Below are positions 23,028-33,397 of a DNA stretch of 64,000 nucleotides, piece after piece. The position numbers were made by a program, and so were the translations under genes. Source of the DNA: Xenorhabdus poinarii G6 (GTDB lineage Bacteria; Pseudomonadota; Gammaproteobacteria; Enterobacterales; Enterobacteriaceae); the NCBI RefSeq assembly GCF_000968175.1, contig NZ_FO704551.1, forward strand, positions 682,001 through 746,000. Direction: 5' to 3'. The notes under the pieces were generated by a model, which searched no databases, was not told the DNA's origin, and worked only from the letters and a program-made list of their open reading frames with translations. The first letter of the stretch is position 1; every line of letters begins with the position of its first letter.

Positions 23028-23846
23028 ATGTCGCAGGCAGCCCGGAATACCCGGGAGCGGGAAAATGAATCTCAGCGGTTTCGTCCTAGCAATGGTTACT
23101 ATCTGGTCGGGGTTATCTTCTTCCTGATGGTCGTGGGCACTATCACCTGGGGAGGTTGGATAACCCTGGATTGGATGAAAGATGCTAGCAGAGTTCCGCT
23201 CTCGAAGTTGGTATTGACTGGTGAGCGCCATTACACCACAGATGCTGATATCAGGCAGGCTATTTTGTCGCTGGGTGCGCCCAGAACATTTATGACTCAG
23301 GATGTCAATGTCATTCAGGCAAGTATTAAACGTCTGCCCTGGATTCGGCAAGTTACTGTGCGTAAACAATGGCCTGATGAACTGAAAATACATCTGGTAG
23401 AATACGTGCCTTATGCGCGTTGGAACGACGCCCAACAAATGTTAGATGCTGAAGGTCGATTATTCCGCCTTCCGACGGAACGCAGAGCCAACAAGCAATA
23501 TCCAATGTTGACCGGGCCAGAAGGCAAAGAAAAAGACGTCTTGAATGAATACCATACAATGACGGCTTTTCTTGAAAAACACCAGATAAAACTGAAAGCA
23601 GTGATCATGACAGCACGTAATTCCTGGCAGCTGATATTAGATAACAATATCCGTTTAGAGCTAGGAAATCGAGATAAAATGGAGCGAATGAAACGTTTTA
23701 TTGAAGTTTATCCTGTGTTGCTACAAAACACGGAGAAACGCATCGCCTATATTGACTTACGCTATAACAGCGGTGCTGCGGTAGGTTGGGCTCCTTTATT
23801 AACTGATAAGCCGGTTTCAATGAACGGGCAAGAAAACAAACAGTGA
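23028..23846 (+). CDS. ftsQ: cell division protein FtsQ
   Basis: FtsQ is a bitopic inner-membrane divisome protein that recruits FtsB and FtsL. The 272-residue product has a basic cytoplasmic N-terminus, one membrane helix near residues 25-45 ([20 protein letters not shown]), a POTRA domain and the beta domain ending in [16 protein letters not shown]. It starts one base after ddlB. Confidence 0.95.
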   Translation: MSQAARNTRERENESQRFRPSNGYYLVGVIFFLMVVGTITWGGWITLDWMKDASRVPLSKLVLTGERHYTTDADIRQAILSLGAPRTFMTQDVNVIQASIKRLPWIRQVTVRKQWPDELKIHLVEYVPYARWNDAQQMLDAEGRLFRLPTERRANKQYPMLTGPEGKEKDVLNEYHTMTAFLEKHQIKLKAVIMTARNSWQLILDNNIRLELGNRDKMERMKRFIEVYPVLLQNTEKRIAYIDLRYNSGAAVGWAPLLTDKPVSMNGQENKQ

Positions 23847-23878
23847 CGGGTAATAATACAGAGACAGGCAGAATAACG

Positions 23879-25135
23879 ATGATCAAATCAACGGACAGAA
23901 AATTAGTAGTTGGCCTTGAAATCGGTACAGCAAAGGTATCTGCCCTGGTTGGTGAAATTCTGCCCGATGGTATGGTTAATATTATCGGAGTAGGAAATTG
24001 CCCATCCCGCGGCATGGATAAAGGCGGCGTCAACGATCTTGAGTCGGTCGTCAAATGTGTACAGCGTGCCATTGATCAGGCTGAATTGATGGCAGATTGC
24101 CAAATTTCTTCAGTCTATTTGGCGCTTTCTGGCAAGCATATCAGTTGCCAGAACGAAATTGGCATGGTGCCGGTCTCGGAAGAAGAAGTGACACAAGATG
24201 ATGTGGACAGTGTTGTCCATACCGCTAAATCCGTTCGTGTTCGTGATGAACACCGTATTTTGCATGTGATCCCACAGGAATACGCGATTGACTACCAGGA
24301 AGGAATCAAAAACCCGGTAGGGCTGTCTGGTGTGCGTATGCAAGCCAAAGTCCATTTGATTACCTGCCATAATGACATGGCGAAAAATATTGTCAAAGCG
24401 GTTGAACGTTGTGGATTAAAAGTTGATCAGCTTATTTTTGCAGGGCTGGCAGCAAGTTATGCCGTGTTAACGGAAGATGAACGAGAGTTGGGGGTATGCG
24501 TCGTTGATATCGGTGGCGGTACGATGGATGTCGCGGTATACACTGGCGGTGCATTGCGCCATACCAAAGTGATTCCTTATGCCGGCAATGTGGTGACCAG
24601 TGATATTGCCTATGCATTTGGTACTCCCCCAAGTGATGCTGAAACCATCAAGGTTCGTCATGGCTGCGCATTGGGTTCGATCGTCAGTAAAGATGAGAGT
24701 GTAGAAGTCCCAAGTGTGGGCGGACGTCCTCCTCGTAGCCTGCAACGTCAAACATTGGCTGAAGTGATCGAACCCCGTTATACCGAACTGCTGAATTTAG
24801 TGAATGATGAGATTTTACGATTGCAGGAGCAATTGCGGCAGCAGGGAGTCAAGCACCACTTGGCAGCAGGGATTGTCCTGACAGGTGGAGGGGCCCAGAT
24901 TGATGGTCTGGCCGAATGTGCTCAGCGGGTATTTCATACCCAGGTTCGCATTGGCCGGCCTTTAAATATCACCGGGCTGACAGATTATGTACAGGCGCCT
25001 TGCTATTCAACAGCGGTTGGGCTTCTGCATTATGGCAAAGAGTCTCACCTTGGCGGTGATTCAGATGCCGATAAAAGAACGTCAGTGAGTAGCTGGTTTC
25101 AGAAAGTCAGCAACTGGCTGAAGAAAGAATTTTGA
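23879..25135 (+). CDS. ftsA: cell division protein FtsA
   Basis: FtsA is the actin-like protein that tethers FtsZ to the membrane and signals to the late divisome. The 418-residue product begins MIKSTDRKLVVGLEIGTAKV, nearly identical to E. coli. Actin-fold nucleotide motifs include VVDIGGGTMDVAV and ILTGGGAQIDGL-like sequence, and the C-terminus SNWLKKEF is the amphipathic membrane-targeting helix. I preferred ATG at 23879 on homology; a GTG at 23843 overlapping ftsQ would add 12 residues. Confidence 0.96.
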   Translation: MIKSTDRKLVVGLEIGTAKVSALVGEILPDGMVNIIGVGNCPSRGMDKGGVNDLESVVKCVQRAIDQAELMADCQISSVYLALSGKHISCQNEIGMVPVSEEEVTQDDVDSVVHTAKSVRVRDEHRILHVIPQEYAIDYQEGIKNPVGLSGVRMQAKVHLITCHNDMAKNIVKAVERCGLKVDQLIFAGLAASYAVLTEDERELGVCVVDIGGGTMDVAVYTGGALRHTKVIPYAGNVVTSDIAYAFGTPPSDAETIKVRHGCALGSIVSKDESVEVPSVGGRPPRSLQRQTLAEVIEPRYTELLNLVNDEILRLQEQLRQQGVKHHLAAGIVLTGGGAQIDGLAECAQRVFHTQVRIGRPLNITGLTDYVQAPCYSTAVGLLHYGKESHLGGDSDADKRTSVSSWFQKVSNWLKKEF

Positions 25136-25201
25136 TTTTTTATACAGAGGCTACGGCAATGTCGTGCGCCTCGATATAAAGGCACAAAACGGAGAGAAAT
25201 T

Positions 25202-26365
25202 ATGTTTGAACCACTGGAATTAACCAATGACGCGGTGATAAAAGTCATCGGCGTCGGCGGCGGCGGCGGTAATGCTGTGGAGCACATGGTACGTGAGCGT
25301 ATTGAAGGCGTAGACTTCTTTGCGGTTAACACGGATGCCCAAGCGTTGCGTAAGACGGCGGTTGGTCAGACTATCCAGATTGGCAACGGGATTACGAAAG
25401 GATTAGGCGCCGGGGCAAACCCAGAAGTTGGTCGTACTGCCGCGGAAGAAGACCGTGAATCGCTACGTACCGCACTGGAAGGTGCTGATATGGTGTTCAT
25501 TGCCGCCGGTATGGGGGGAGGAACGGGAACAGGTGCCGCACCGGTTGTAGCTGAAATTGCCAAAGAACTTGGCATCTTAACTGTTGCTGTCGTGACTAAG
25601 CCCTTTAATTTCGAAGGCAAAAAGCGGATGGCCTTCGCGGAGCAAGGGATCACTGAACTGTCCAAACATGTGGACTCATTGATCACCATTCCAAATGACA
25701 AATTATTGAAAGTCCTGGGACGGGGTATTTCCTTGTTGGATGCATTTGGTGCAGCCAATGATGTCCTGAAAGGCGCGGTTCAGGGTATTGCCGAGCTGAT
25801 TACCCGCCCCGGCCTGATGAACGTGGACTTTGCTGACGTTCGTACCGTGATGTCGGAAATGGGGTACGCCATGATGGGATCAGGTATTGCACAGGGCGAA
25901 GATCGTGCGGAAGAAGCAGCCGAAATGGCTATCTCCAGCCCATTGCTGGAAGATATTGATCTTTCTGGTGCGCGCGGCGTTCTGGTTAACATCACCGCCG
26001 GTTTTGATCTGCGTCTGGATGAATTTGAAACGGTGGGTAATACCATCCGTGCATTTGCGTCTGACAATGCAACGGTTGTGATCGGTACATCGCTGGATCC
26101 TGATATGAATGATGAGCTGCGTGTTACCGTTGTGGCAACCGGTATTGGCATGGATAAACGTCCAGAAATTACCTTGGTCACCAATAACAAAGCTTCTCAG
26201 GCAAATACAATGGAACACCGTTACCAGCAGATGTCTGGCGGAATCTCTTCACTGCCTGATGAAAATAAAACGGTAGCAAAAGTCGTCAATGACCAAAATG
26301 CACATACAAACAAAGAGCCGGATTATCTGGATATTCCTGCATTTTTGCGTAAGCAGGCCGATTAA
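25202..26365 (+). CDS. ftsZ: tubulin-like division GTPase FtsZ
   Basis: FtsZ polymerises into the Z ring. The 387-residue product carries the tubulin signature [10 protein letters not shown] near residue 107 and the glycine loop [12 protein letters not shown] at about 18-30. The synergy-loop region [15 protein letters not shown] is near 207, and the conserved C-terminal peptide [14 protein letters not shown] binds FtsA, ZipA and ZapD. A strong ribosome site GGAGAG precedes the start. Last gene of the dcw cluster proper. Confidence 0.98.
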   Translation: MFEPLELTNDAVIKVIGVGGGGGNAVEHMVRERIEGVDFFAVNTDAQALRKTAVGQTIQIGNGITKGLGAGANPEVGRTAAEEDRESLRTALEGADMVFIAAGMGGGTGTGAAPVVAEIAKELGILTVAVVTKPFNFEGKKRMAFAEQGITELSKHVDSLITIPNDKLLKVLGRGISLLDAFGAANDVLKGAVQGIAELITRPGLMNVDFADVRTVMSEMGYAMMGSGIAQGEDRAEEAAEMAISSPLLEDIDLSGARGVLVNITAGFDLRLDEFETVGNTIRAFASDNATVVIGTSLDPDMNDELRVTVVATGIGMDKRPEITLVTNNKASQANTMEHRYQQMSGGISSLPDENKTVAKVVNDQNAHTNKEPDYLDIPAFLRKQAD

Positions 26366-26463
26366 TCGCTAAAAATTGGTTTCTCCGCTTTTTGTGCTAA
26401 ACTACCCTGCCAGTCATTCGTTATAGTGATTGGTAGGATAAGTAACATTGCGAGATATAAACG

Positions 26464-27381
26464 ATGATCAAACAAAGGACATTAAAACGTATTGTTCAGG
26501 CGACCGGCGTCGGTTTGCACACCGGTAAAAAAGTCACGCTGATAATGCGTCCAGCACCGGCTAATACCGGGGTCATCTATCGTCGTACTGACTTGAATCC
26601 TCCGGTTGATTTTCCGGCAGATGCCAAATCTGTGCGTGATACAATGCTCTGTACTTGTTTGGTGAATGAACATAATGTGCGCATTTCAACAGTTGAACAT
26701 TTGAATGCAGCGCTGGCAGGCTTAGGCATTGACAATATTGTTATTGAAGTCGATGCACCAGAAATCCCGATTATGGATGGCAGTGCCAGCCCGTTTGTTT
26801 TTTTGCTATTGGATGCGGGTATTGAAGAGCTGAATGTGGCGAAGAAATTCGTGCGAATGAAAGAAAGCGTTCGTGTCGAAGACGGTGATAAATGGGCTGA
26901 ATTGGCACCTTATCATGGCTTCAGCCTGGATTTTACCATTGACTTTCAGCATCCAGCGATTGATACCAGTTCACAACGTTATTGCCTTGATTTTTCGGCA
27001 GATTCATTTGTTCGCCAGATTAGTCGTGCGCGTACTTTTGGATTTATGCGCGATATTGAGTATTTGCAGTCCCAGGGATTGTGCCTGGGTGGCAGCTTTG
27101 ATTGTGCCATTGTGGTTGATGATTACCGCGTACTCAATGACGATGGTTTGCGTTTTGAAGACGAGTTCGTCCGCCATAAAATGTTGGATGCCATCGGTGA
27201 TCTGTTCATGTGTGGCTATAATATTATTGGCGCCTTTACGGCGTTCAAATCTGGTCACGCGCTAAACAACAAACTGCTGCAAGCCGTTTTAGCGCAAGAA
27301 CATGCCTGGGAATTTGTCACATTTGAAGATGAAGCTGAAATGCCATTAGCTTTCCGCGCCCCATCTTTAGTGATGGCATAA
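26464..27381 (+). CDS. lpxC: UDP-3-O-acyl-GlcNAc deacetylase
   Basis: LpxC is the zinc-dependent deacetylase that commits precursor to lipid A synthesis. The 305-residue product (same length as E. coli) has [14 protein letters not shown] with the first zinc histidine, MDGSASPF, and [10 protein letters not shown] with the second zinc histidine and the zinc aspartate. It follows ftsZ by 98 bases. The C-terminal tail that controls FtsH degradation ends FRAPSLVMA, similar to E. coli. Confidence 0.97.
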   Translation: MIKQRTLKRIVQATGVGLHTGKKVTLIMRPAPANTGVIYRRTDLNPPVDFPADAKSVRDTMLCTCLVNEHNVRISTVEHLNAALAGLGIDNIVIEVDAPEIPIMDGSASPFVFLLLDAGIEELNVAKKFVRMKESVRVEDGDKWAELAPYHGFSLDFTIDFQHPAIDTSSQRYCLDFSADSFVRQISRARTFGFMRDIEYLQSQGLCLGGSFDCAIVVDDYRVLNDDGLRFEDEFVRHKMLDAIGDLFMCGYNIIGAFTAFKSGHALNNKLLQAVLAQEHAWEFVTFEDEAEMPLAFRAPSLVMA

Positions 27382-27499
27382 CAGGATGCTAGCAGATGAC
27401 TAACGCGTGTATGGATAAAGCGTGCTGAGAGTAGTCTATGATGCATCAATGGGTTATGTTATCTGTTACGCTCCTTTCGCTGATGTTTTTCATCCGGCG

Positions 27500-28036
27500 C
27501 TAGCGCTTCTTTTGGGCTGTACTGGTACCCTCTCCGGCCAGTGCAGCCAATCGTTCTAACCGCCTTTTCAATTTTTCAGGGCTGTTTTCAGCTAATATCA
27601 TTAGTGTTTTTGCACTTTCATGAGTTAAGCGACGTGTTGGTCGTTCCTGATTATCGTTATTGAATGCTTTTGTTGATGATTTTGAGCACCCTTGTTCATT
27701 ATTATCACACTTAACCATTAATGATGGATTAATCCTAATGTCGATTGAGGATAAAGATGGTAGAATTCCGCTCCTCAATGTAGACAGTAGAGTAGGAATT
27801 TCATAACGAAGCCGAGTCATCCAACTGGCATTTCCTGCTTCCAGTACCAGAATTTGTTTGCGATAATTAGCGACCCTGCACCATGGGTGCAATTGCGCAG
27901 GAAGCAAACTGAGAACGGTACGGTTGAGTTTCAATAATGCGATGGCATGTTGCTGAATGACTTGAAGTGGGCTTTTTCCGGCAACGGCCGTGTCTTCAAA
28001 CAGCGTATCCAGTGATTGTGGGCGGCTATCTCGCAT
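27500..28036 (-). CDS. DUF721 (DciA-like) protein
   Basis: A 178-residue minus-strand gene between lpxC and secM. The first 110 residues fit the DUF721/DciA family (SPLQVIQQHAIALLKLNRTV, HPWCRVANYRKQILVLEA, ASWMTRLRYEIPTLLSTLR), which folds as a small KH-like domain. The C-terminal third is polar and low-complexity, ending in a basic tail. DciA loads the replicative helicase in bacteria lacking DnaC; Enterobacterales generally use DnaC, so the role here is uncertain. It is divergent from secM with only 37 bases between the starts. Family call is fairly secure, function is not. Confidence 0.75.
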   Translation of the reverse strand: MRDSRPQSLDTLFEDTAVAGKSPLQVIQQHAIALLKLNRTVLSLLPAQLHPWCRVANYRKQILVLEAGNASWMTRLRYEIPTLLSTLRSGILPSLSSIDIRINPSLMVKCDNNEQGCSKSSTKAFNNDNQERPTRRLTHESAKTLMILAENSPEKLKRRLERLAALAGEGTSTAQKKR

Positions 28037-28073
28037 AATAGAAGCAGTTCCAGTATTTATTAATGAAGGATTA

Positions 28074-28628
28074 ATGAGTATTCTAAATCTTTGGCGACAA
28101 TTTGGTAGGCGTTATTTCTGGTCTCACCTTTTACTGGGCATGGTTGCTACAGGAATTGGTGTTCCTACGGTTTTCGATGGCGTGGCAGAAAGCCTGCCTC
28201 ATACAAACACGTCTTCTAGCCAGGGAAGCCGACATCAAGCCCTTTTCTCTTTTGAACACTTATTCCAATTACACTTACTTCAATTAAACGGTGTTCAGCG
28301 GCAACCCGCTAATTATTTAAATTACTGGCAACAACATGCCGTTCGTAACGTGATCCGTCAACTTTCTTTTGTTTTTTCGGTGACAGAACCCGTCAGGTGC
28401 GAAGCCACAAAAGAAAGTCATCAGAACGCTTCCCCATCCATGCAACAACTGATGCTGGATACGTTGCATGCGATGCTGATACAAGCACCAACGCTATCCG
28501 AGAAGGTGATCTCAACGGTTGCGATGGTAACGTCTGTACTTCCTGCTTCTCATACGCCAGCGCTTTGGGTTGCTCAAACCCAGGGAATCAGAGCCGGGCC
28601 AATGCCGGGTCATCTCTCTTTGCGTTAA
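28074..28628 (+). CDS. secM: secretion monitor SecM
   Basis: SecM is a secreted regulatory peptide whose translation arrest exposes the secA ribosome site until the SecYEG machinery pulls the nascent chain. The 184-residue product starts MSILNLWRQFGRRYFWSHLL, an N-terminal signal sequence matching E. coli SecM ([21 protein letters not shown]), and ends with the arrest region HTPALWVAQTQGIRAGP, Pro at residue 176. GIRAGP and Trp165 are conserved; at the position of E. coli Phe150 there is His160 and at Ile156 there is Val166. ATG at 28074 follows GAAGGA; an upstream ATG at 27990 lies in the divergent gene. Confidence 0.93.
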   Translation: MSILNLWRQFGRRYFWSHLLLGMVATGIGVPTVFDGVAESLPHTNTSSSQGSRHQALFSFEHLFQLHLLQLNGVQRQPANYLNYWQQHAVRNVIRQLSFVFSVTEPVRCEATKESHQNASPSMQQLMLDTLHAMLIQAPTLSEKVISTVAMVTSVLPASHTPALWVAQTQGIRAGPMPGHLSLR

Positions 28629-28633
28629 TACGG

Positions 28634-28696
28634 CGGTCTTATTTCATGCTAAAGCTTAATAAGACCGTGTTTAAGAAATGACTGGCTACAAATAGC
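28634..28696 (+). promoter_or_regulatory. secM-secA intergenic RNA hairpins
   Basis: Six bases after the secM stop a perfect 10-base stem CGGTCTTATT / AATAAGACCG (28634-28643 with 28658-28667) encloses a 14-base loop. A second small hairpin GGCTA-CAAA-TAGCC (28683-28696) lies just before the secA ribosome site GAGAAG. In E. coli the equivalent secM-secA RNA hides the secA ribosome site until SecM stalls the ribosome. Here the two stems as drawn do not directly include the site, so the exact switch is unclear. Confidence 0.6.
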
Positions 28697-28717
28697 CCTC
28701 TCTGAGAAGTACTAATT

Positions 28718-31426
28718 ATGTTGACTAAATTACTGACAAAAATTTTTGGTAGTCGTAATGACCGGACCTTGCGTCGTTTGCACAAAGTGGTTGATATCAT
28801 CAACCGCATGGAGCCGGATTTTGAAAAACTGTCCGATGAAGCCCTGAAAGCAAAAACGGCTGAATTCCGTACCCGCTTACAACAAGGTGAATCACTGGAA
28901 AAAATGATGCCAGAAGCCTTTGCCACGGTGCGCGAAGCCAGTAAGCGTGTATTTGGTATGCGTCATTTTGATGTGCAGTTGCTGGGTGGGATGGTATTGA
29001 ATGAACGTTGCATAGCGGAGATGCGCACCGGTGAAGGTAAGACGCTGACAGCAACATTACCCGCTTATCTTAACGCCCTGGGCGGAAAAGGTGTTCACAT
29101 TGTTACCGTGAACGATTATCTGGCACAACGTGATGCTGAAAATAACCGCCCATTGTTTGAATTCCTTGGTCTGAGTGTCGGCGTTAACTTGCCGAACATG
29201 CCCGCCCCGGCAAAACGTGAAGCCTATGCAGCGGATATTACTTACGGAACCAACAATGAGTTTGGTTTTGATTACCTGCGTGACAATATGGCATTCAGTC
29301 CAGAAGAGCGGGTTCAACGTAAATTGCACTATGCATTGGTGGATGAGGTTGACTCGATTCTGATCGATGAAGCACGGACTCCGTTGATTATTTCAGGGCC
29401 CACGGAAGACAGCTCTGAGCTGTATATCAAAGTGGACAAACTGATCCCGAAACTGGTACGCCAGGAAAAAGAAGATTCAGATACCTTCCAGGGAGAAGGG
29501 CATTTTTCTGTTGATGAAAAAGCCCGTCAAGTTCACCTGACAGAGCGTGGCTTGATACTGATTGAAGAGTTACTGGTGGGTGCCAAATTAATGGATGAAG
29601 GTGAATCCTTGTATTCACCGACTAATATCATGTTAATGCACCATGTGACGGCTGCTTTGCGTGCTCATGTCCTGTTTACCCGTGATGTTGATTACATTGT
29701 GAAAGACGGTGAAGTTATCATCGTGGATGAACATACGGGGCGTACTATGCATGGACGCCGTTGGTCAGATGGCTTGCATCAAGCTGTGGAAGCGAAAGAA
29801 AGTGTCGAAATCCAGAATGAAAATCAGACGCTGGCTTCAATCACATTCCAGAACTATTTCCGTTTATACGAGAAATTGGCAGGGATGACAGGCACCGCCG
29901 ATACGGAAGCTTTTGAATTCAGTTCTATTTATAAACTGGATACCATTGTTGTGCCAACCAATCGCCCGATGATCCGTCAGGATTTATCCGATCTGGTCTA
30001 CATGACGGAAGCAGAGAAAATTGAGGCAATCATTGAAGATATCAGGGATCGGACAAGTCGCGGCCAGCCTATTTTGGTAGGAACAATTTCGATTGAGAAA
30101 TCGGAACTGATTTCTAATGCATTAACGCAAGCTGGCATTGAACATAACGTCTTGAACGCGAAATTCCATGCTATGGAAGCTGACATTATTGCTCAAGCGG
30201 GTCAGGCTAGCACGGTAACTATTGCAACCAATATGGCAGGACGTGGTACAGATATCATGTTGGGGGGAAGCTGGCAGTCAGAGGTGGCTAAATTAGAAGA
30301 GCCTACCGAAGCACAGATTGAAAAAATCAAAGCAGAATGGCAAGTGCGCCATGATGCTGTACTGGCCGCCGGCGGTTTACATATTATCGGTACAGAACGC
30401 CATGAATCACGTCGTATTGATAATCAGTTACGTGGCCGTTCGGGACGTCAGGGTGATGTGGGTTCTTCACGCTTCTATCTCTCAATGGAAGATTCCCTGA
30501 TGCGGATTTTTGCTTCTGATCGGGTAACGGGGATGATGCGTAAACTTGGGATGCAGCCGGGTGAAGCGATTGAACATCCGTGGGTGACTAAAGCGATTGC
30601 TAATGCTCAGCGTAAAGTTGAAAGCCGCAACTTCGATATCCGTAAGCAATTGCTGGAATATGATGATGTGGCTAATGATCAGCGCCGTGCCATTTATGCT
30701 CAGCGTAACGATTTACTTGATGTAGGTGATGTCAGTGAAACCATCACCAGTATCCGCGAAGATGTCTTCAAGACAACGATTGATGCTTACATTCTACCAC
30801 AATCACTGGAAGAAATGTGGGATGTAGAAGGTTTGCAGGAACGTTTAATCAACGATTTTGATTTGGATATGCCAATTAAAGAGTGGCTGGACAAAGAGCC
30901 TGAATTACACGAAGAAACATTGCGTGAACGTATTCTTGAAAAAGCCATCGAAGTTTATCAGCAGAAAGAAGAGGTCGTCAGTGCAGAAATGATGCGTAAC
31001 TTTGAAAAAGGCATCATGTTGCAAACGTTGGACACATTGTGGAAAGAACATTTGGCTGCAATGGATTACCTGCGTAAGGGGATTCACCTGCGCGGTTATG
31101 CGCAGAAAGATCCAAAACAAGAATACAAACGCGAATCCTTTGCCATGTTTTCTAACATGCTGGAATCACTGAAATATGAAGTGATTAGTACCTTGAGCAA
31201 AGTTCAAGTCAGAATGCCAGAAGAAGTGGAAGCACTTGAACAACAGCGCCGCGAAGAAGCTGAGCGTCTGGCAAAGCAACAACACCTAAGCCACGAAACT
31301 GAGCAAGGTGCGTTGATGTCAAAAGCTGAGGCTCAAATGGCAACTGGCGATCGTAAAGTCGGCCGCAATGATGCTTGCCCATGCGGTTCTGGCAAAAAAT
31401 ATAAACATTGTCATGGTCGCTTATAA
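28718..31426 (+). CDS. secA: preprotein translocase ATPase SecA
   Basis: SecA drives post-translational export through SecYEG. The 902-residue product (E. coli 901) has the Walker A motif MRTGEGKT near residue 103, the DEAD-like [12 protein letters not shown] near 207-218, the preprotein cross-linking domain, the second RecA domain with [14 protein letters not shown], and the C-terminal SecB- and zinc-binding tail [14 protein letters not shown]. It is expressed with secM. Confidence 0.98.
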   Translation: MLTKLLTKIFGSRNDRTLRRLHKVVDIINRMEPDFEKLSDEALKAKTAEFRTRLQQGESLEKMMPEAFATVREASKRVFGMRHFDVQLLGGMVLNERCIAEMRTGEGKTLTATLPAYLNALGGKGVHIVTVNDYLAQRDAENNRPLFEFLGLSVGVNLPNMPAPAKREAYAADITYGTNNEFGFDYLRDNMAFSPEERVQRKLHYALVDEVDSILIDEARTPLIISGPTEDSSELYIKVDKLIPKLVRQEKEDSDTFQGEGHFSVDEKARQVHLTERGLILIEELLVGAKLMDEGESLYSPTNIMLMHHVTAALRAHVLFTRDVDYIVKDGEVIIVDEHTGRTMHGRRWSDGLHQAVEAKESVEIQNENQTLASITFQNYFRLYEKLAGMTGTADTEAFEFSSIYKLDTIVVPTNRPMIRQDLSDLVYMTEAEKIEAIIEDIRDRTSRGQPILVGTISIEKSELISNALTQAGIEHNVLNAKFHAMEADIIAQAGQASTVTIATNMAGRGTDIMLGGSWQSEVAKLEEPTEAQIEKIKAEWQVRHDAVLAAGGLHIIGTERHESRRIDNQLRGRSGRQGDVGSSRFYLSMEDSLMRIFASDRVTGMMRKLGMQPGEAIEHPWVTKAIANAQRKVESRNFDIRKQLLEYDDVANDQRRAIYAQRNDLLDVGDVSETITSIREDVFKTTIDAYILPQSLEEMWDVEGLQERLINDFDLDMPIKEWLDKEPELHEETLRERILEKAIEVYQQKEEVVSAEMMRNFEKGIMLQTLDTLWKEHLAAMDYLRKGIHLRGYAQKDPKQEYKRESFAMFSNMLESLKYEVISTLSKVQVRMPEEVEALEQQRREEAERLAKQQHLSHETEQGALMSKAEAQMATGDRKVGRNDACPCGSGKKYKHCHGRL

Positions 31427-31442
31427 GTTAAGCTAATTAACA

Positions 31443-31514
31443 AAAACCCTCAAATTTTCCTCTGCAAGAACGCGCTTCAATGAAGCCTACTGCGAGGACG
31501 GTTTGAGGGTTTTG
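31443..31514. terminator. structured terminator after secA
   Basis: AAAACCCTCAAA (31443-31454) pairs with TTTGAGGGTTTT (31503-31514), enclosing a further arm with CCTCTGC / GCGAGG and a small GCTTCA-AT-GAAGC hairpin. The outer stem ends in T residues on the plus strand and in A residues on the other side. It lies between convergent secA and the ABC-F gene and can serve both. Confidence 0.75.
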
Positions 31515-31581
31515 TCATACTGAAAACGGTTATACTTGTCTCTTTTCATACTAAAGAGACGCTGTGGGTTCTTTTTCCATC

Positions 31582-33165
31582 CTATAAGACTAATTGCTGC
31601 ATATTACCCACATTTTCAATAAATTGATCATCGTGGGAAATCAATACCATCGCTCCTGTGTAATCATGGAGTGCTTTTTGAAGCAGTTCACGTGACTCAA
31701 TATCCAAATGATTATCTGGTTCATCCAATAACAATAGCGCAGGTGCAAATGGCCCACAAAACAGGCAAGCCAGTGCGACTTTCAATTGTTCTCCGCCACT
31801 CAGATACCCCACTGGCTTTAAGGCTTCATCACCCCGAATACGCAATTGAGCTAATCGGGTACGATAACGATCTTCTGTCCAGCCTGGCGACTGCAATTGG
31901 AAGTTATGGAGTGCAGATTGGTTGTTATCAAGGAAAGAAAAATGTTGATCCATCAAGCGGTGGGACGATGTTATCTGGCAAGTACCGTGTTTAGGCGTGA
32001 GAGACCCCACCATGACTTTGAGTAAAGTCGATTTTCCGCTACCGTTTTTACCGGTGATCGCGAAACGATCACTATTATTGATTGTCAGGTTGATAGGAGA
32101 GGCTGAACCAAAAGGTAAAACAACGTCCTGTAAATGAAGCAATGGCGCGGTGGCGGCTTGTGGTGTTGCGACAACAATGGACAGAGGATCGATAATTTCT
32201 AATTTTTTTCTGGCATCGGTAGCCAGTGAAGTCCTTCGTTGTATTCGCTCTTCATGGTGCTTTGCCTGTCTTGATAACGTGGCTTCGGAACGACCTAATG
32301 CATAATCAAGCATGAGCTTACTTTGATTAGCCTTTTCTCTCCACTGCTTATTCTGGCTGAGCTTTTGACTGTTTTTTTCGCATTCTTTTTGTTTGTCGCG
32401 TAAGGCCTCTTGTCGATTTTTTCTGGTCTGATCCACTTCGCGTTGGATGCCTAGCCGGAGTTGCTCCTTACTTTCCAGCCAGGTTTCCCACCCGCCAATA
32501 CTGCGGGATAAACCTGACCCACTGAGTTCATAAACGACCGAGGCATGTTGTAATAACTGGGTATCATGAGTCACCAGCAATACCCCCCCATTGAACGTGC
32601 TTAGCCATCGAGCCAGCCAAAGGCGGCCTTGTCGATCAAGATGATTGTTTGGTTCATCCAGGATCATAAAGCCGGCGCCTTGCCGTTTTAGCATCAACAG
32701 TCTGATTCGGGTTTGTTCCCCACCACTTAAGGAACAAAAAGGTTGATTTAATACGCTTAGGCTGAGTTCACCTTCTGCCAGTAAGGATTCAGTGTGAAAT
32801 TGCCAATCCCAATTACCTGCCATGACATCAAAATCGGCTTCATCCCCTTGTCCTGCCAGTACACGTTCATTGGCTGCCATGATTTTAGATAGCCCCAATA
32901 TCTCCGCGACATTACCGGCAAAAGGGGTTAAACCTTGTGATAAATAACCCACATCACAAAAATGTTTTACGCTGCCTTCTGTGGGGCGAATCTGTTGTGC
33001 CAGTATTGATGCCAGCCAAGATTTACCAACACCATTTCGTCCAATCAATGCATGTTGTTCTGCGTTTATAAACATATCAATACCCGAAAACAAGGGCATT
33101 GATTCACCAGGAAATTGATAGGTCATTTTCCTTGCTTCGATCAATGATTGGATGTCATTTTGCAT
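31582..33165 (-). CDS. ABC-F family ATPase
   Basis: ABC-F proteins are soluble twin-ATPase translation factors; some protect ribosomes from antibiotics, others resolve stalled ribosomes. The 527-residue product has two ABC cassettes without membrane segments. The first has Walker A GRNGVGKS at 42-49, signature LSGGEQ at 146-151 and Walker B with LDEPNNHLD at about 169-177. A charged linker (about 230-320) follows, and the second cassette has Walker A GKNGSGKS at 372-379 and LLLDEPDNHLD. It is not recognisably Uup, YheS, EttA or YbiT by its linker. It is inserted between secA and mutT, neighbours in E. coli. Confidence 0.88.
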   Translation of the reverse strand: MQNDIQSLIEARKMTYQFPGESMPLFSGIDMFINAEQHALIGRNGVGKSWLASILAQQIRPTEGSVKHFCDVGYLSQGLTPFAGNVAEILGLSKIMAANERVLAGQGDEADFDVMAGNWDWQFHTESLLAEGELSLSVLNQPFCSLSGGEQTRIRLLMLKRQGAGFMILDEPNNHLDRQGRLWLARWLSTFNGGVLLVTHDTQLLQHASVVYELSGSGLSRSIGGWETWLESKEQLRLGIQREVDQTRKNRQEALRDKQKECEKNSQKLSQNKQWREKANQSKLMLDYALGRSEATLSRQAKHHEERIQRRTSLATDARKKLEIIDPLSIVVATPQAATAPLLHLQDVVLPFGSASPINLTINNSDRFAITGKNGSGKSTLLKVMVGSLTPKHGTCQITSSHRLMDQHFSFLDNNQSALHNFQLQSPGWTEDRYRTRLAQLRIRGDEALKPVGYLSGGEQLKVALACLFCGPFAPALLLLDEPDNHLDIESRELLQKALHDYTGAMVLISHDDQFIENVGNMQQLVL

Positions 33166-33397
33166 AAACTGTGTTCCCTTAATCTTAAAAATAGTCGTTT
33201 CAATCTATTGATAGGTTAATTGCTGACACTGTTTGCAGTTTGTTTTTACATGATATGTTCTATATAGCGCAGTCATTGGTTATAGAAGGCAAAACCATTT
33301 TAACTCGAATAAAATACAAGTTTGCGATTTAAACTAATGTTAATGTATTCTGCAAGAGATAGTCACTTTGATTTAATAATAGACAGTAAGAAAAACG

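Noticed and set aside
22980..23438. 152-codon minus-strand frame over the ddlB-ftsQ junction
   Set aside because: Mirror frame of conserved division genes, without start signals or domains.
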